From Deltaproteobacteria bacterium (GTDB lineage: Bacteria; Myxococcota_A; UBA796; CAJQPC01), in assembly GCA_016717595.1 (NCBI GenBank), contig JADKFE010000008.1, positions 124,001-188,000 on the forward strand: a DNA stretch of 64,000 bases. The letters are read 5' to 3'. Positions 29,563 to 38,850 of the stretch are shown in pieces. Both the position numbers and the translations under genes were made by a program. Positions within the stretch are counted from its first letter, which is position 1, and every line of letters begins with the position of its first letter. A model generated the notes under the pieces. That model was given only the letters and a program-made list of their open reading frames with translations, did not search any database and was not told where the DNA came from.

Positions 29563-30059
29563 GGGCGCTCCAAGGTGGCGAGGATGGCCCGGGCGAGGGC
29601 CTCGGGGGGCAGCGTGGCGTCGAGGGTGAGCTGGGCCTCGGCGTAGCGTGGCGCGCGGGCCGCCGCCAAAGCCTTCACGCCGGGGCCCCAAAGCGGCCTC
29701 CCCTGCCCTGCCCCGACCCGCGCCTGAAGCACCTCGATCGGCGCGTGGAGCCACACGACGAGGCCCCAGGCGGTCAGGGCCTCCATCGCGCCGGGCTGAA
29801 TCGGCGCGCCACCTCCGCAGGCGAGCACGCAGGGGCCCTCGCGGAGCGTGGCGTAGAGGGCCTCGGACTCGACCGCACGAAACCCGGCCTCCCCCCGCTC
29901 GGCGAACAAGCTCGCCACGCTGGAGCCGGTCTCCTGCTCAACGCGGGCGTCGAGGTCGATGAGCGGCAGGCCGACGAGCGGCGCCAAGATCGCGCCGACG
30001 GTGGACTTCCCGGCGCCCATAAAGCCGATGAGCGCCACCCCTCGCGAGGCGACGCTCAT
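29559..30059 (-). CDS. aroK: Shikimate kinase
   Basis: The 166-residue product phosphorylates shikimate. It has the P-loop GFMGAGKSTVG, the shikimate-binding LIDLDARVEQ, an ACGGGAP loop and a C-terminal lid region with RAPRYAEA. I chose the ATG at 30059 because the frame upstream adds a Pro/Ser-rich tail with no homology. The gene is 19 bp after pilQ and overlaps aroB, as in the pilQ-aroK-aroB arrangement of gammaproteobacteria. Confidence 0.94.
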   Translation of the reverse strand: MSVASRGVALIGFMGAGKSTVGAILAPLVGLPLIDLDARVEQETGSSVASLFAERGEAGFRAVESEALYATLREGPCVLACGGGAPIQPGAMEALTAWGLVVWLHAPIEVLQARVGAGQGRPLWGPGVKALAAARAPRYAEAQLTLDATLPPEALARAILATLERP

Positions 30060-30078
30060 GGGGGCCAGACGGCTGGGC

Positions 30079-32460
30079 TCAGCGGGAGCGGTTGACGATT
30101 CGGGGAGTGACAAAGACGAGCATCTCGTTTCTTTCGATCGTCCGGGCGAAGTTCTTGAACAGGTAGCCGAGGAGCGGGATGCGGTGCAACAGGGGCACGC
30201 GGTTGTTGCTCACCGTCTCGGAGCTGGTGTACACGCCGCCGATCACGACCGTGTCGCCGTCATCGATGAGGAACTGGCCGTTCGCCTCTTTGATCTGGAT
30301 GGCGGGCTGGCCCTGCACGGCCTGGGAGAAGTCGGGGCGGTTGTTCGTGATGCTCAGCTTCATGAACACCTTGCCGTCCGAGGTGATGTGCGGGGTGACG
30401 TTCATCTCCAAGGCCGCGGTGATGAACTGCACCTGGGTGCCGCCCGCTGAAGTGGAGAGGAACGGGATACGCGCGCCTTGGGTGATCTGCGCCGCGACGT
30501 TGTCCAGGGTGAGCACCTTGGGCGAGCTGATCACCTCGCCATAGCCTTCGCTCTCCATCGCCATCAGGCGCACGTCGATGTTGATCAGGCCCGAGAGGCT
30601 GCCCAGGCTGAGCGCGAGGGAGCCGAACGACGCCGCAGACGGGAGGTCTACGGCGAGGTTGTCGGTGCCCGGCGTGAAGAAGATGTTGCGCGCGTTGCCC
30701 GCCTGCACAAACTCTTTGCCGCCAGAGAGGCCCACGGAGTTGGGGAAGAACAGCCCCGTGCCCGCGCCGGTCGCGCCCGAGGCGTTCAGCTCGCCGCCCC
30801 ACTGGATGCCCAGCTCCTTCGAGAAGCTGGAGGTGGCCTCGACCACCCGCGCCTCGATGAGCACCTGGGGCGTCGGCTTGTCGAGGTGGCGGATGAGCTC
30901 GCGGATCTGGGCGAGGCGCTCTTCGGTCTCTTGGATGATGAGCTGGTTGGAGCGGGACTCCACCTGCACACTTCCGCGGGAGGACACGAGCTCCGTGACC
31001 TGCTTGGAGAGATCGTCGGCCTGGGCGTAGTTCAGCGGCACGACCAGGAGCTTGAGCGGCGTGAGCTGCTCGATCGACGCCTGGGCCTCGACCGCGGCCT
31101 GCTGCTCGGCCTTGATGATCTCGATCGGCGCGATCCGCACGATGTTGCCGAAGCGCTGGGCGCCGAGGCCCTTGGCCTGCAAGATCGCGGCGAGGGCCTG
31201 ATCCCAAGGCACGTCCTCCAGCCGCACGGTCACCGAGCCCTTCACGTCGTCGCCCGCGACGATGTTCAGGCGGCTGACGTGGGAGATGAGCCGGAAGACC
31301 GAGTGGATGTCGGCGTCGACCAGGTCGATGTTGATGCGCTGGCCGGTGAAGCCGCTCGTAGACGCGCCGCCGGACTCGGACATGAACACGCCGGTGCCGC
31401 CCATGATCGACGCCGGGTCTCCCGAGCCGCGGCCCGCGCCGAAGGCGGACTGGGGATCGGAGGTGCGCCCGGACTCGCCGATGAGGGTCTCTGACGTGTA
31501 GGCGCCCTTGAGGCCGCCGCCGTCGTCGCCGCCGGGGGCCACGGTGGAGAAGCCTTGTTTGGCGGTGGCGCGGTCCTGCTGCATGTCCGCGGGCACGGCG
31601 AGATCGACGTAGAGCAGGTTGTCGGGGCCCGCGACGACCTTCCAGTCCGTCGTGCGCCGCAGGCTGATCGCCACCCGCACGCCGTCGCGGGTGCGGTAGG
31701 CGCGCACCATCCGCACCGGCGAGATGAACGAGCTGGCGTCGAGCACACGCTCCAACGACGTCGGCAAGGTGGCGCCGGGGAGGTCCACGACGATGAGGTT
31801 GGGCTCGGGCTGGCTGGAGGTGAAGTCCACCGCCGCCGTGGTGCCGATGACCACGCGGGAGACGGTGTCTTTGTTCTCGAAGTCCAGAGACGACATCGAG
31901 AGGCCGCCGACGGCGCTGGGGCCCGAGACCGCGCCCGCGGCGAGGCCACGGTTCGCCTGGTCATCGAGGCCCAGGGCGTCTGAGCCGCCTGCGCCGCCGC
32001 CGCCGCCGCTGCCCGCGAGGGCCGCCGCGAGGGGATCGTCGCTCATCGAGCCCGCCTTGAGGCGCAGCTCAACGCCGTCGCCGCGCTTGACGAGGCTGTA
32101 CGAGGCCTGCTCACGCAAAAACACCCGCACGGTGGTGACCGAGCCATCGGCGAGCTGCTTCACCTCGACGCTCTCGACGAGGGTGGACGCCCCGCCGACC
32201 ACCGCGCCCACGTCTCCGGCGTCGACGCCCATCATGTCGATCACGACCGTCGGCGGCGAGGCCGTCGAGAAGTCGCTGATGACGGCGGCGTCGAGGGACC
32301 CTTGGGTGCGGATCTGGACGACGGTGGCTCCATCGGTAGACGACACGGTGACAGCAGAGAGCTCGGGCGCGCCATCCTGGCCAAACAGCGGCGGCGCCAA
32401 CAGGGCGATGCTCACGACAGCGGCGACGGCCAGGCTCCTCGCGATCCAGCGAATGCCCAT
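30079..32460 (-). CDS. pilQ: Type IV pilus secretin PilQ
   Basis: PilQ forms the outer-membrane pore through which type IV pili extend. The 793-residue product has a signal peptide (SLAVAAVVSIALLAPPLFG), AMIN-type beta domains in the first 400 residues, secretin N-domains with DADIHSVFRLISHVS and the secretin core ending VPLLHRIPLLGYLF. The ATG at 32460 has an AAGGAG site; an earlier Met in frame lies in non-homologous sequence. It is the last pil gene of pilM-N-O-P-Q. Confidence 0.96.
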   Translation of the reverse strand: MGIRWIARSLAVAAVVSIALLAPPLFGQDGAPELSAVTVSSTDGATVVQIRTQGSLDAAVISDFSTASPPTVVIDMMGVDAGDVGAVVGGASTLVESVEVKQLADGSVTTVRVFLREQASYSLVKRGDGVELRLKAGSMSDDPLAAALAGSGGGGGAGGSDALGLDDQANRGLAAGAVSGPSAVGGLSMSSLDFENKDTVSRVVIGTTAAVDFTSSQPEPNLIVVDLPGATLPTSLERVLDASSFISPVRMVRAYRTRDGVRVAISLRRTTDWKVVAGPDNLLYVDLAVPADMQQDRATAKQGFSTVAPGGDDGGGLKGAYTSETLIGESGRTSDPQSAFGAGRGSGDPASIMGGTGVFMSESGGASTSGFTGQRINIDLVDADIHSVFRLISHVSRLNIVAGDDVKGSVTVRLEDVPWDQALAAILQAKGLGAQRFGNIVRIAPIEIIKAEQQAAVEAQASIEQLTPLKLLVVPLNYAQADDLSKQVTELVSSRGSVQVESRSNQLIIQETEERLAQIRELIRHLDKPTPQVLIEARVVEATSSFSKELGIQWGGELNASGATGAGTGLFFPNSVGLSGGKEFVQAGNARNIFFTPGTDNLAVDLPSAASFGSLALSLGSLSGLINIDVRLMAMESEGYGEVISSPKVLTLDNVAAQITQGARIPFLSTSAGGTQVQFITAALEMNVTPHITSDGKVFMKLSITNNRPDFSQAVQGQPAIQIKEANGQFLIDDGDTVVIGGVYTSSETVSNNRVPLLHRIPLLGYLFKNFARTIERNEMLVFVTPRIVNRSR

Positions 32461-32537
32461 CTTGACTCCTTCAGCCCGCTCCGAGATCTCGGGGCGGTGG
32501 GGGCGACTGTCCTGGGGTGCTCTCAAGGGGAGGTGGC

Positions 32538-33104
32538 TCATAGCGTGCCTCCTTCCTCGACGGGCAGGGCGATGACGGTCTGCTCGGTGACGAGGTTCCC
32601 GTCCGCCTCCTTGTACTCTTCAGTGACGACAACACTCGTCCGCGAGATCTGCGTCACGCGGCCCCAGTGTTTGCCGACGTAGGTGCCGAGCTCCAGGATG
32701 TGCCCGGTTTGTTCGGGATCCTGGACCATGGCGCGGGGGCTGTCGATGCCCCAGACCACACCGACGAGCTTGTACTGCTCGATGTCGAAGCGCTGCAGCG
32801 GCGTGGGGTTGGGGATCTCGGTGTCTTCGACCGCGCGGAAGAACGAGCGGAATGGATCCCGCTTGCCGATGGGGTTGTAGGCGTACTCGCCTGGGGCCTC
32901 GGGGGGCTTCTCTTCCCCGGCCTTGGTGGGGTCGGCGGCGGCGCCAGCGGCGCCCGCGACGGCGGCGGGCCCAGCGGGTTTGGCGGCGGCGGCCGGGGCC
33001 TCACCGCCGATGTTGGCGCGCTGCCCCGTCGACTCGGGGTCACAGGCGCCCAGCGCGAAGGCGAAGCACAGGAGCAGCAGCGGGTGGAGCTTGGGAGTGA
33101 TCAC
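32538..33104 (-). CDS. pilP: Type IV pilus inner-membrane lipoprotein PilP
   Basis: PilP connects the PilN/PilO inner-membrane complex to the secretin. The 188-residue product has a lipobox (LLCFAFALGAC), a low-complexity Ala/Pro linker and the conserved domain with KRDPFRSFF and YKLVGVVWG. It overlaps pilO as ATGA and lies 77 bp before pilQ. Length and context fit the family. Confidence 0.93.
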   Translation of the reverse strand: MITPKLHPLLLLCFAFALGACDPESTGQRANIGGEAPAAAAKPAGPAAVAGAAGAAADPTKAGEEKPPEAPGEYAYNPIGKRDPFRSFFRAVEDTEIPNPTPLQRFDIEQYKLVGVVWGIDSPRAMVQDPEQTGHILELGTYVGKHWGRVTQISRTSVVVTEEYKEADGNLVTEQTVIALPVEEGGTL

Positions 33105-33739
33105 TTCTTGCCTCCCTTCTTCTTCCGGGCCTCATCATCGGCCTTCTTCTTGGCGATCTCCTCTTCAGTCAAGAAGCGGTAGGTCACCGCCTTGCCCGAG
33201 ACGTTGAGGAAGACCTTGCCTGCGCGCTCTTCAGGTTTGTCGAGCTTGATGTCTTGCACCGAGACGATGCGGCCCAGCTTGGAGAGCGCGTCGAAGAAGA
33301 CCGCGACCTCGTGGTAGCTGCCGGTGATCTCCAGGGAGACCGGGACTTCAGCGTAGTAGCTCATCGCCACTTCGGGGAGCGGCTGGAACTTGCGCATCTC
33401 TAAGCCGGCCTTCTTGCCCGCTGTGGAGATTCGTTTGAGCAGCTCGGGGATCTCGCGGTCGTTGGGCAGCTCACGGAGCGCGTTCTTGAGCGCCTCAGTC
33501 AGCTCCTCAAGCTCACGCTCGCTCTCGGCGCGGTTCGCGGCGCGGCGCTTGACCTCGTCGCGTTTGGTGGTCTGCTCGGTGATCTTGGTCTCTAAGCCCG
33601 CGAGCTCTTCGCTGCCGGAGGACCACACGAGCGTGTAGAACAGCGCCATGATCAGCACACAGACGAGGCCGTAGATGGCCAAACGCTGGGCGCGAGGCAG
33701 CGGGGCGAGCTTCTCCATGAGGTCTTGGAGGCGGTTCAT
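33101..33739 (-). CDS. pilO: Type IV pilus assembly protein PilO
   Basis: PilO forms heterodimers with PilN under the pilus base. The 212-residue product has a short cytoplasmic start, one membrane helix (LAIYGLVCVLIMALFYTLVW), a coiled coil (residues about 45-100) and a ferredoxin-like periplasmic domain with VAMSYYAEVPVSLEITGSYH. A Lys-rich tail ends the protein (ARKKKGGKK). Both ends overlap neighbours by ATGA. Confidence 0.93.
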   Translation of the reverse strand: MNRLQDLMEKLAPLPRAQRLAIYGLVCVLIMALFYTLVWSSGSEELAGLETKITEQTTKRDEVKRRAANRAESERELEELTEALKNALRELPNDREIPELLKRISTAGKKAGLEMRKFQPLPEVAMSYYAEVPVSLEITGSYHEVAVFFDALSKLGRIVSVQDIKLDKPEERAGKVFLNVSGKAVTYRFLTEEEIAKKKADDEARKKKGGKK

Positions 33740-34408
33740 TCGTCACCTCCGGCGGCGGCGGGCGCGGGCGCGGCGGGGGCCTTGGCCTTGGCTTTGGCGT
33801 CTTTCTCGGCCTTGGCGGCCTCAGCCTTGGCCTTCTTCTCTTCAGCCACGATCTCCGCGGCGGTCTTGGGCGGCGAGACCTGGGCGGTGATCTCAAAGGT
33901 CTTGTACTTCTTGCCGTCCTTCTCCACGGAGTCGATGCCCACCAGGTAGACCTGGTCGAGCCAGTCGGAGCGCTCCATGTTCGTCAAGAACTGGGAGACG
34001 ACCTCGTTGGACTGGGCGATGCCCTTGAGCTCCAGCTTGCCGCGCACCTCGCTGAGCTGGGTGAGGCTCACGGCCTCGGGGGCGGCCTCGGCGAGCTCAT
34101 CGAGGAGGTGAACCGGGCCGGACTGGCTCTTCTTGAGATCCCCGATGACCGCGAGCTTGGCGCTTAAGGTCTTCGCGGATCTTGGCGATCTCGTCTACGC
34201 GGTCGGCGTCGGCCTTGAGCGCGGTGATCTCCTTCTCTAAGGCCGCGAGGCGCGCCTTGGCGTCGGAGACCGTGGCGGCCTGGTAGATGCCCGCGACGAG
34301 GCACAGCAGGATCACCGCCGCCACGGCGACGGCCGCGTAGATCAGCTCCTGCTTGAGCGCCTCGACCTTCTTGGAGATGCGAACTGGGAGGAGGTTGATC
34401 TTGATCAT
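33736..34408 (-). CDS. pilN: Type IV pilus assembly protein PilN (one frameshift)
   Basis: The product should be 223 residues. It has the PilN N-terminus INLLPVRISKKVEALKQEL, which binds PilM, then a membrane helix (YAAVAVAAVILLCLVAGIY), a coiled coil and a periplasmic domain (LTQLSEVRGKLELKGIAQS). The frame breaks between 34158 and 34175, next to CTTAAG; removing one base restores KLAVIGDLKKSQSGPVHLLD. An Ala/Lys-rich tail follows the conserved domain. Start and stop overlap pilM and pilO, so the gene is clearly part of the operon and the break is probably an error. Confidence 0.9.
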
Positions 34409-35478
34409 GTGTCGCCGAGCCTCCGCAGGGCGAGGCCCGTGACCACCGCGGCCTGGGGCGCCACGTCGTGCAAGAAGCGCGGGTTGAACGCGCGCTCATC
34501 GACCTCGATGTTGCGGAAGGGATCGACCAGCTCGACGTCCGCGCCGCTGCGCCGCCCGATGGCCGTGGCGAGGCCCGGCGTGCGTGAGGCGCCGCCCGCG
34601 AGGTACATCTTCCCGATGCTCAGGCCCGGCGTCTGGGAGAGGTGGAAGTCGAGGCTGCGCTGAATCTCCGTGGCCAAGGTCTCGGAGACGTCCGAGAGGA
34701 TGGTCTCGATCTCTTCAGGCACGACCGCGTCGGCGTCGCGGTTGTCGCCGCCGACCTTGAGCAGCTCGGCCTCTTCATAGGAGATGTTCAGGTTTCGCTG
34801 GATCTCTTCAGTGAACTGCCGCCCGCCCTGGTTCAGGTCGCGGGTGAAGCTCGTGACGCCGTCGTAGAGCACGTTGATGTTGATCGACGAGGCGCCGATG
34901 TTCAGCAAGCCCACGGCCCCCGGGGGCGGCTCGTAGTTGAGCGTGAACATGTTCTCGACGGCGAAGCAGTCGATGTCGATGACCGTGGGGGTGAGCCCGG
35001 CCTCTTGGATGATCGACTGGTACTCGTTCACCAGCTCTTTGCGGGCGGCGACCAGCAGCACCGACATCTGCCCGGCCTCGTCGCCTTGGGCGTTGAGGAT
35101 CTGGAAGGAGATGTTCACGTCGTTGGCGTCGAAGGGGATGTACTGCTCGGCCTCCCACTGAATCGACTCCTCAAGCTCCTCTTGGGACATCAAGGGCAGG
35201 TTGATCCGCTTGATGATGACCGAGTGGCCCGAGACCGACGAGACGACGTCTTTCACCTTGATCTTGTGCTTGGTGACCAGCTCCTTGATGGCGTCGACGA
35301 TCACGCTGGCGTTCATCACCGCGCCATCGACGATCGCCTCAGGGGGCAGGCGCACGAGGCCGAAGGAGCGCAGGCGCCACTTCGGATCCTTTTTGTCCTT
35401 CTCAAGCTCCATGACCTTCACGGCGCTGGAGCCGATGTCCAGGCCGATCGTTCGGGAGCTCCGGGAGAAGAGGCCCAT
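34405..35478 (-). CDS. pilM: Type IV pilus assembly ATPase-like protein PilM
   Basis: PilM is an actin-like cytoplasmic protein that binds ATP and the PilN tail. The 357-residue product has IGLDIGSSAVKVMELEKDKK at the N-terminus, LPLMSQEELEESIQWEAEQY, LNIGASSININVLYDG and YLAGGASRTPGLA. It is the first gene of pilMNOPQ. Its promoter must lie in the 315-bp gap to the divergent membrane-protein gene, but I could not identify it. Confidence 0.95.
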   Translation of the reverse strand: MGLFSRSSRTIGLDIGSSAVKVMELEKDKKDPKWRLRSFGLVRLPPEAIVDGAVMNASVIVDAIKELVTKHKIKVKDVVSSVSGHSVIIKRINLPLMSQEELEESIQWEAEQYIPFDANDVNISFQILNAQGDEAGQMSVLLVAARKELVNEYQSIIQEAGLTPTVIDIDCFAVENMFTLNYEPPPGAVGLLNIGASSININVLYDGVTSFTRDLNQGGRQFTEEIQRNLNISYEEAELLKVGGDNRDADAVVPEEIETILSDVSETLATEIQRSLDFHLSQTPGLSIGKMYLAGGASRTPGLATAIGRRSGADVELVDPFRNIEVDERAFNPRFLHDVAPQAAVVTGLALRRLGDT

Positions 35479-35793
35479 ATGTCTTCGCTCCTGCTCGCAT
35501 CGCCCGTGGGTGGAGTGACCTACCGCACAAGCTGTCCATTCTTGGGACTGCCGACTGCTCTTCTACACCCAACGAGCGCGTTTGGGGGGCGCGCGCGTTT
35601 GGCTCTGACCGTTCCAGACCCGGAGGTCTCGTTTGGGGATGTCGCTGGCCCTCTTTGACCAGCGGTGACTTGTTGACTTACCAGAGCCCGAGGCCCGGGG
35701 TCAAGCCACCCCCTGACCACAGCGCATAAATCGTTGGAGCGAGAAGAAAAACGGGGGATCAACATCGGCGCGGCGGCGCGGTATGCTCCCGCC
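35479..35793. other. Divergent intergenic region pilM / membrane TPR gene
   Basis: This 315-bp gap is less GC-rich than its surroundings near 35660-35760 and holds promoters in both directions. TTGACT (about 35674) and an AT-rich CATAAATC (about 35725) are the only promoter-like patches toward the plus strand besides TATGCT at 35782. I looked for a sigma-54 TGGCAC/TTGC pair for pilM and saw none. Confidence 0.4.
35782..35787 (+). promoter_or_regulatory. -10 box placing transcription start at the start codon
   Basis: TATGCT ends 6 nt before the GTG at 35794. This is the expected distance from a -10 box to a transcription start, so the mRNA may be leaderless. No ribosome-binding site is seen. 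Confidence 0.45.
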
Positions 35794-38700
35794 GTGCGAT
35801 TCCTTCTCGGCGCAGGTGTGCTCGCGGCGTGGGCCTGGACCTTGGGCTCAGGGCTCGCCCTGCGCCTCGTGATGGACGGCGTCGGCGCCGCGCCCTGGGC
35901 GCAGGTGGCGAGCTTGGGGATGATCGGCGCGGGCCTCGCCTCGGCGCGCGGCGCAGGTTGGCGCGCCTCTCGCCGGGGCGATCGTCTGCCCTTGCCGATC
36001 GGCGCGACGGTCGCCCTGTGGCTCTCGCCGATCCTCGCGGGCCTAAGCCCCACCTTGGCGATCCTCGGCGCGGCGGCGGCGCTGTTCGCCCTGGGCGTCG
36101 GGCTCTCCCGCGCCTGCCCCCAAGGCCCCGGGGCGATCGGCGCGCTCACCGCCGCGCCGCTTGTGTGGGTCGGCCTCAACCATCCTCTGACCGCGGCCTT
36201 GATCACCCTCGGCCTGCTGGCGCTCTTGGACACCCGGCCCGAGCCTGAGCGCAGCGCGTTTGAGCGCTCGAAGGGGCCGGGCCTCACCCAGACCATGGGC
36301 GACGCGGTGATCGTGGCGGCGGGCGCGGCGATCCTCATCGGCGGCTGGTCGGCGAGCCGGGCCTACCTCGACCCCACGCCCTCGGGCCTGGCGGCGGCGG
36401 CGGGCGGCGCGCTCGTGGCGATGGCGCTGGGGACTCTGTGGCCCAAACGATCCTTAGGCGCCGTGGCGCCGTGGGTGGGCCTCGCCGCGCTGGTCACCTT
36501 GGTGGCGGTGATCGCGCTGCCCTCGCGGGGCCTCGGCCAGCTCGCCGTCTTCGCCGGAGGGGACGAAGATCCTCGTCTCACCCTGACGATCCTCCTGGCG
36601 CTGATCGGCGCGCCGGGCGGGTTCGCCATCGGGCGGGCGGTGAAGGGCGGGAGCGCGGGGATCTTGGTCTCTTTGGCCGGGCTCTGGGGCGCGCGCCTGG
36701 GGCTCAACGCCGGGCCCGACACCTTTGATCACGCCTTGCTGCTCGCCGGGGGCCTGGGCCTCGTCGGGATCATCGGCGGCGGGAAGCTGAGCCCGCGGCT
36801 CCTCGGGGGCCTCGCCTTCGCCGGGGCCTTGGGCGCGCTCCTGTGGCCCTTGCCTTGGCCCGAGCAGCTCCTCCTCTCTTCCCCTGCGCAGCACCTCCGC
36901 GCCGCCGATGGGCTCGCCCGGGCCAAAGACGCCCAGCGTGGGCTCACCGCTGAGGCCGGGGGCTTCGGGCCCAACGGCGCGACGCTCGTGTGGTCGCGGC
37001 GCGGGGCCTTGGCCGTCTCGGTGATCGACGGCGCTGAGGTGCCCGCTGAGGGGCGTGAGGCCGACGTCGAGCGCCTCGTCGCCGCCTTGGGCGCGGGGCT
37101 CACCTTGTCTCTGGATCACGCCGTCGTGCTCGGCGAGACGCGGGGGCTCACCGTCGCCGGGCTCAACCGCCAAGGCGTGGCGCAGATCACCGTCGCCGTG
37201 CCCGATCCCGACTCGTTGCGCGCCCGGGCCGCCTTAGATCCCGCCTTGGCCGAGGCGATGCTGAGCCCCAACGTGCAGCTCCACCACCAGCCCACGGAGC
37301 TTCTGCTGCGGGAGGCGCCCAAGGCCGAGCTCATCATCGAGCTCTCGCGCCTGCCCTGGCGTGACGCGGCCCAAGGCTTGCCCTCGGATCGGCAGCTTCG
37401 TCTACGACGGAGCCGCCTCAGCGACGATGGGGTGTACGCCCTCGTCGTGCCGATCACCTGGATGGACGAGGCGAGCTTGGGCGGCCTCGCCTTGGCCTTC
37501 GCCGAGACCTTCCCCCAGGCGATGGCGTTTATGCCCTCCACCGGGGCGGATCACCTCATCCTCGTCGGCTTCGCCTCGCGGCGCCTGACCCCTTGGCCGA
37601 GGCTCGTGCAGGCCGTGGCCTTGGGTGGGGATGAGCTCGCCGCGGTGCAGGTGCGCAGCGCCGTAGAGCTCGCGGATCGTGCGCTCACCGACTCCGCGGG
37701 GCTGCGGGCGCTCGGTCAGCGCGGCGCGCGGCCCTCCCCCTACGCCTTGCCCGCGGGGCTCAACCGCCGCCCACGGATGCTCCTGCCGCTGTTTGTGGGG
37801 CGGATCATCACGCCGGAGACCTGGCTTGATCTCAGCGCCGAGCCCCAGCGCAAAGACGAGCTGGCCGCCCGGGCTGAAGGCACCCGCCGCCTGCTCGAGC
37901 TCTTGGACGACGCCAGCCGAGGCGACATGGAGGACGTCTTTGAGCAGTCCCGCGCGCTCCTCGACGCCCCCGGCGGGGCCCGGGCGCTGGACCCCCTCGT
38001 GGCGCCGATGCTCGCCCGAGCCCGAGAGGCCCTCGCTGAAGGCGTCGCCGAGGGCCCGCAGTCGCGCGCCTGGAGCCGCTGCTTGAGCGAGGTCGAGTCC
38101 GCGCGCCTGATCAACCCCCGCGCCGCCGAGGCCTTCACCCTCGCCGGTCGCTGCCGCCTCGCCACCGGCGACAACCGCCGCGCCGCTGAAGAGTTTGAGG
38201 GCGCCTTGGCCTTAGATCCCGCGGATCTCGACGCGCTCTTGGGCATCGCCCAGGTCCACGCCAGCCGCGGCGCCTTGAACGAGGCCGAGGCCCGGCTGCG
38301 CGAGGCCACCCGCACCAACCCGAGGGCCTGGCGATCTTGGTACCACCTCGGCGCGTTGATGCTGGATCTGGGGCGCTTAGACGACGCCGACCGCGCGCTC
38401 TCCCAGGCCCGGGCCCTCGCTGGGGAGACCTCAGGCCTGCCCGCCGGGGCCATGGCCGACCTCGCGCTGCAGCGCGGCGACCCCAACGCGGCCCTGGTTC
38501 ACGCCGAGCGGGCGGTGAGCCTGCAGCCCGTGGCCAAACACCTGCACCTGCGCGCGCTCTGCTACTTAGAGCTCGGTCAGGAGTCCCAGGCCGAGCGTGA
38601 CCTGCGCGCGGCGATCTACGAGGATCCCGACTGGTGGCCCGCCCATGGGGATCTGGGCCGGGTGTTCGCGGCGCGGGGCGAGTACGCCCAGGCCATCGAC

Positions 38701-38817
38701 GCCTTTAAGCGCGCGTTGACGCTGAAGCCCGACAACGCCCCCGCCGCCCAGAACCTCCGCCTCGCCGAGCGACGTCTGGCCGAGGAGCGACGGGCGACCA
38801 CCCCTCCGCCCCGTTAA
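35794..38817 (+). CDS. Membrane protein with spermidine-synthase-like domain and C-terminal TPRs
   Basis: The 1007-residue product has three parts. Residues about 1-370 hold ten or more hydrophobic helices. Residues about 375-620 resemble the domain of fused MFS/spermidine synthases: a Gly-rich turn (ALGAGLTLSL), SLSPNVQLHHQP-type spacing, an ELSRLPWRDA segment where spermidine synthases have SEPSNPW, and ADHLILVGFA. The SAM/putrescine residues appear degenerate, so activity is doubtful. Residues about 740-1000 are TPRs (AAEEFEGALALDPADLDALL). I chose the GTG at 35794 because the first helix follows at once. Function is unknown. Confidence 0.72.
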   Translation: MRFLLGAGVLAAWAWTLGSGLALRLVMDGVGAAPWAQVASLGMIGAGLASARGAGWRASRRGDRLPLPIGATVALWLSPILAGLSPTLAILGAAAALFALGVGLSRACPQGPGAIGALTAAPLVWVGLNHPLTAALITLGLLALLDTRPEPERSAFERSKGPGLTQTMGDAVIVAAGAAILIGGWSASRAYLDPTPSGLAAAAGGALVAMALGTLWPKRSLGAVAPWVGLAALVTLVAVIALPSRGLGQLAVFAGGDEDPRLTLTILLALIGAPGGFAIGRAVKGGSAGILVSLAGLWGARLGLNAGPDTFDHALLLAGGLGLVGIIGGGKLSPRLLGGLAFAGALGALLWPLPWPEQLLLSSPAQHLRAADGLARAKDAQRGLTAEAGGFGPNGATLVWSRRGALAVSVIDGAEVPAEGREADVERLVAALGAGLTLSLDHAVVLGETRGLTVAGLNRQGVAQITVAVPDPDSLRARAALDPALAEAMLSPNVQLHHQPTELLLREAPKAELIIELSRLPWRDAAQGLPSDRQLRLRRSRLSDDGVYALVVPITWMDEASLGGLALAFAETFPQAMAFMPSTGADHLILVGFASRRLTPWPRLVQAVALGGDELAAVQVRSAVELADRALTDSAGLRALGQRGARPSPYALPAGLNRRPRMLLPLFVGRIITPETWLDLSAEPQRKDELAARAEGTRRLLELLDDASRGDMEDVFEQSRALLDAPGGARALDPLVAPMLARAREALAEGVAEGPQSRAWSRCLSEVESARLINPRAAEAFTLAGRCRLATGDNRRAAEEFEGALALDPADLDALLGIAQVHASRGALNEAEARLREATRTNPRAWRSWYHLGALMLDLGRLDDADRALSQARALAGETSGLPAGAMADLALQRGDPNAALVHAERAVSLQPVAKHLHLRALCYLELGQESQAERDLRAAIYEDPDWWPAHGDLGRVFAARGEYAQAIDAFKRALTLKPDNAPAAQNLRLAERRLAEERRATTPPPR

Positions 38818-38850
38818 GCTACAGGTCGCTTGATTCGTTCGGAGTGCATG

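Noticed and set aside
35479..35793. Sigma-54 promoter before pilM
   Set aside because: I looked for a TGGCAC and TTGC pair with the proper spacing and did not find one.
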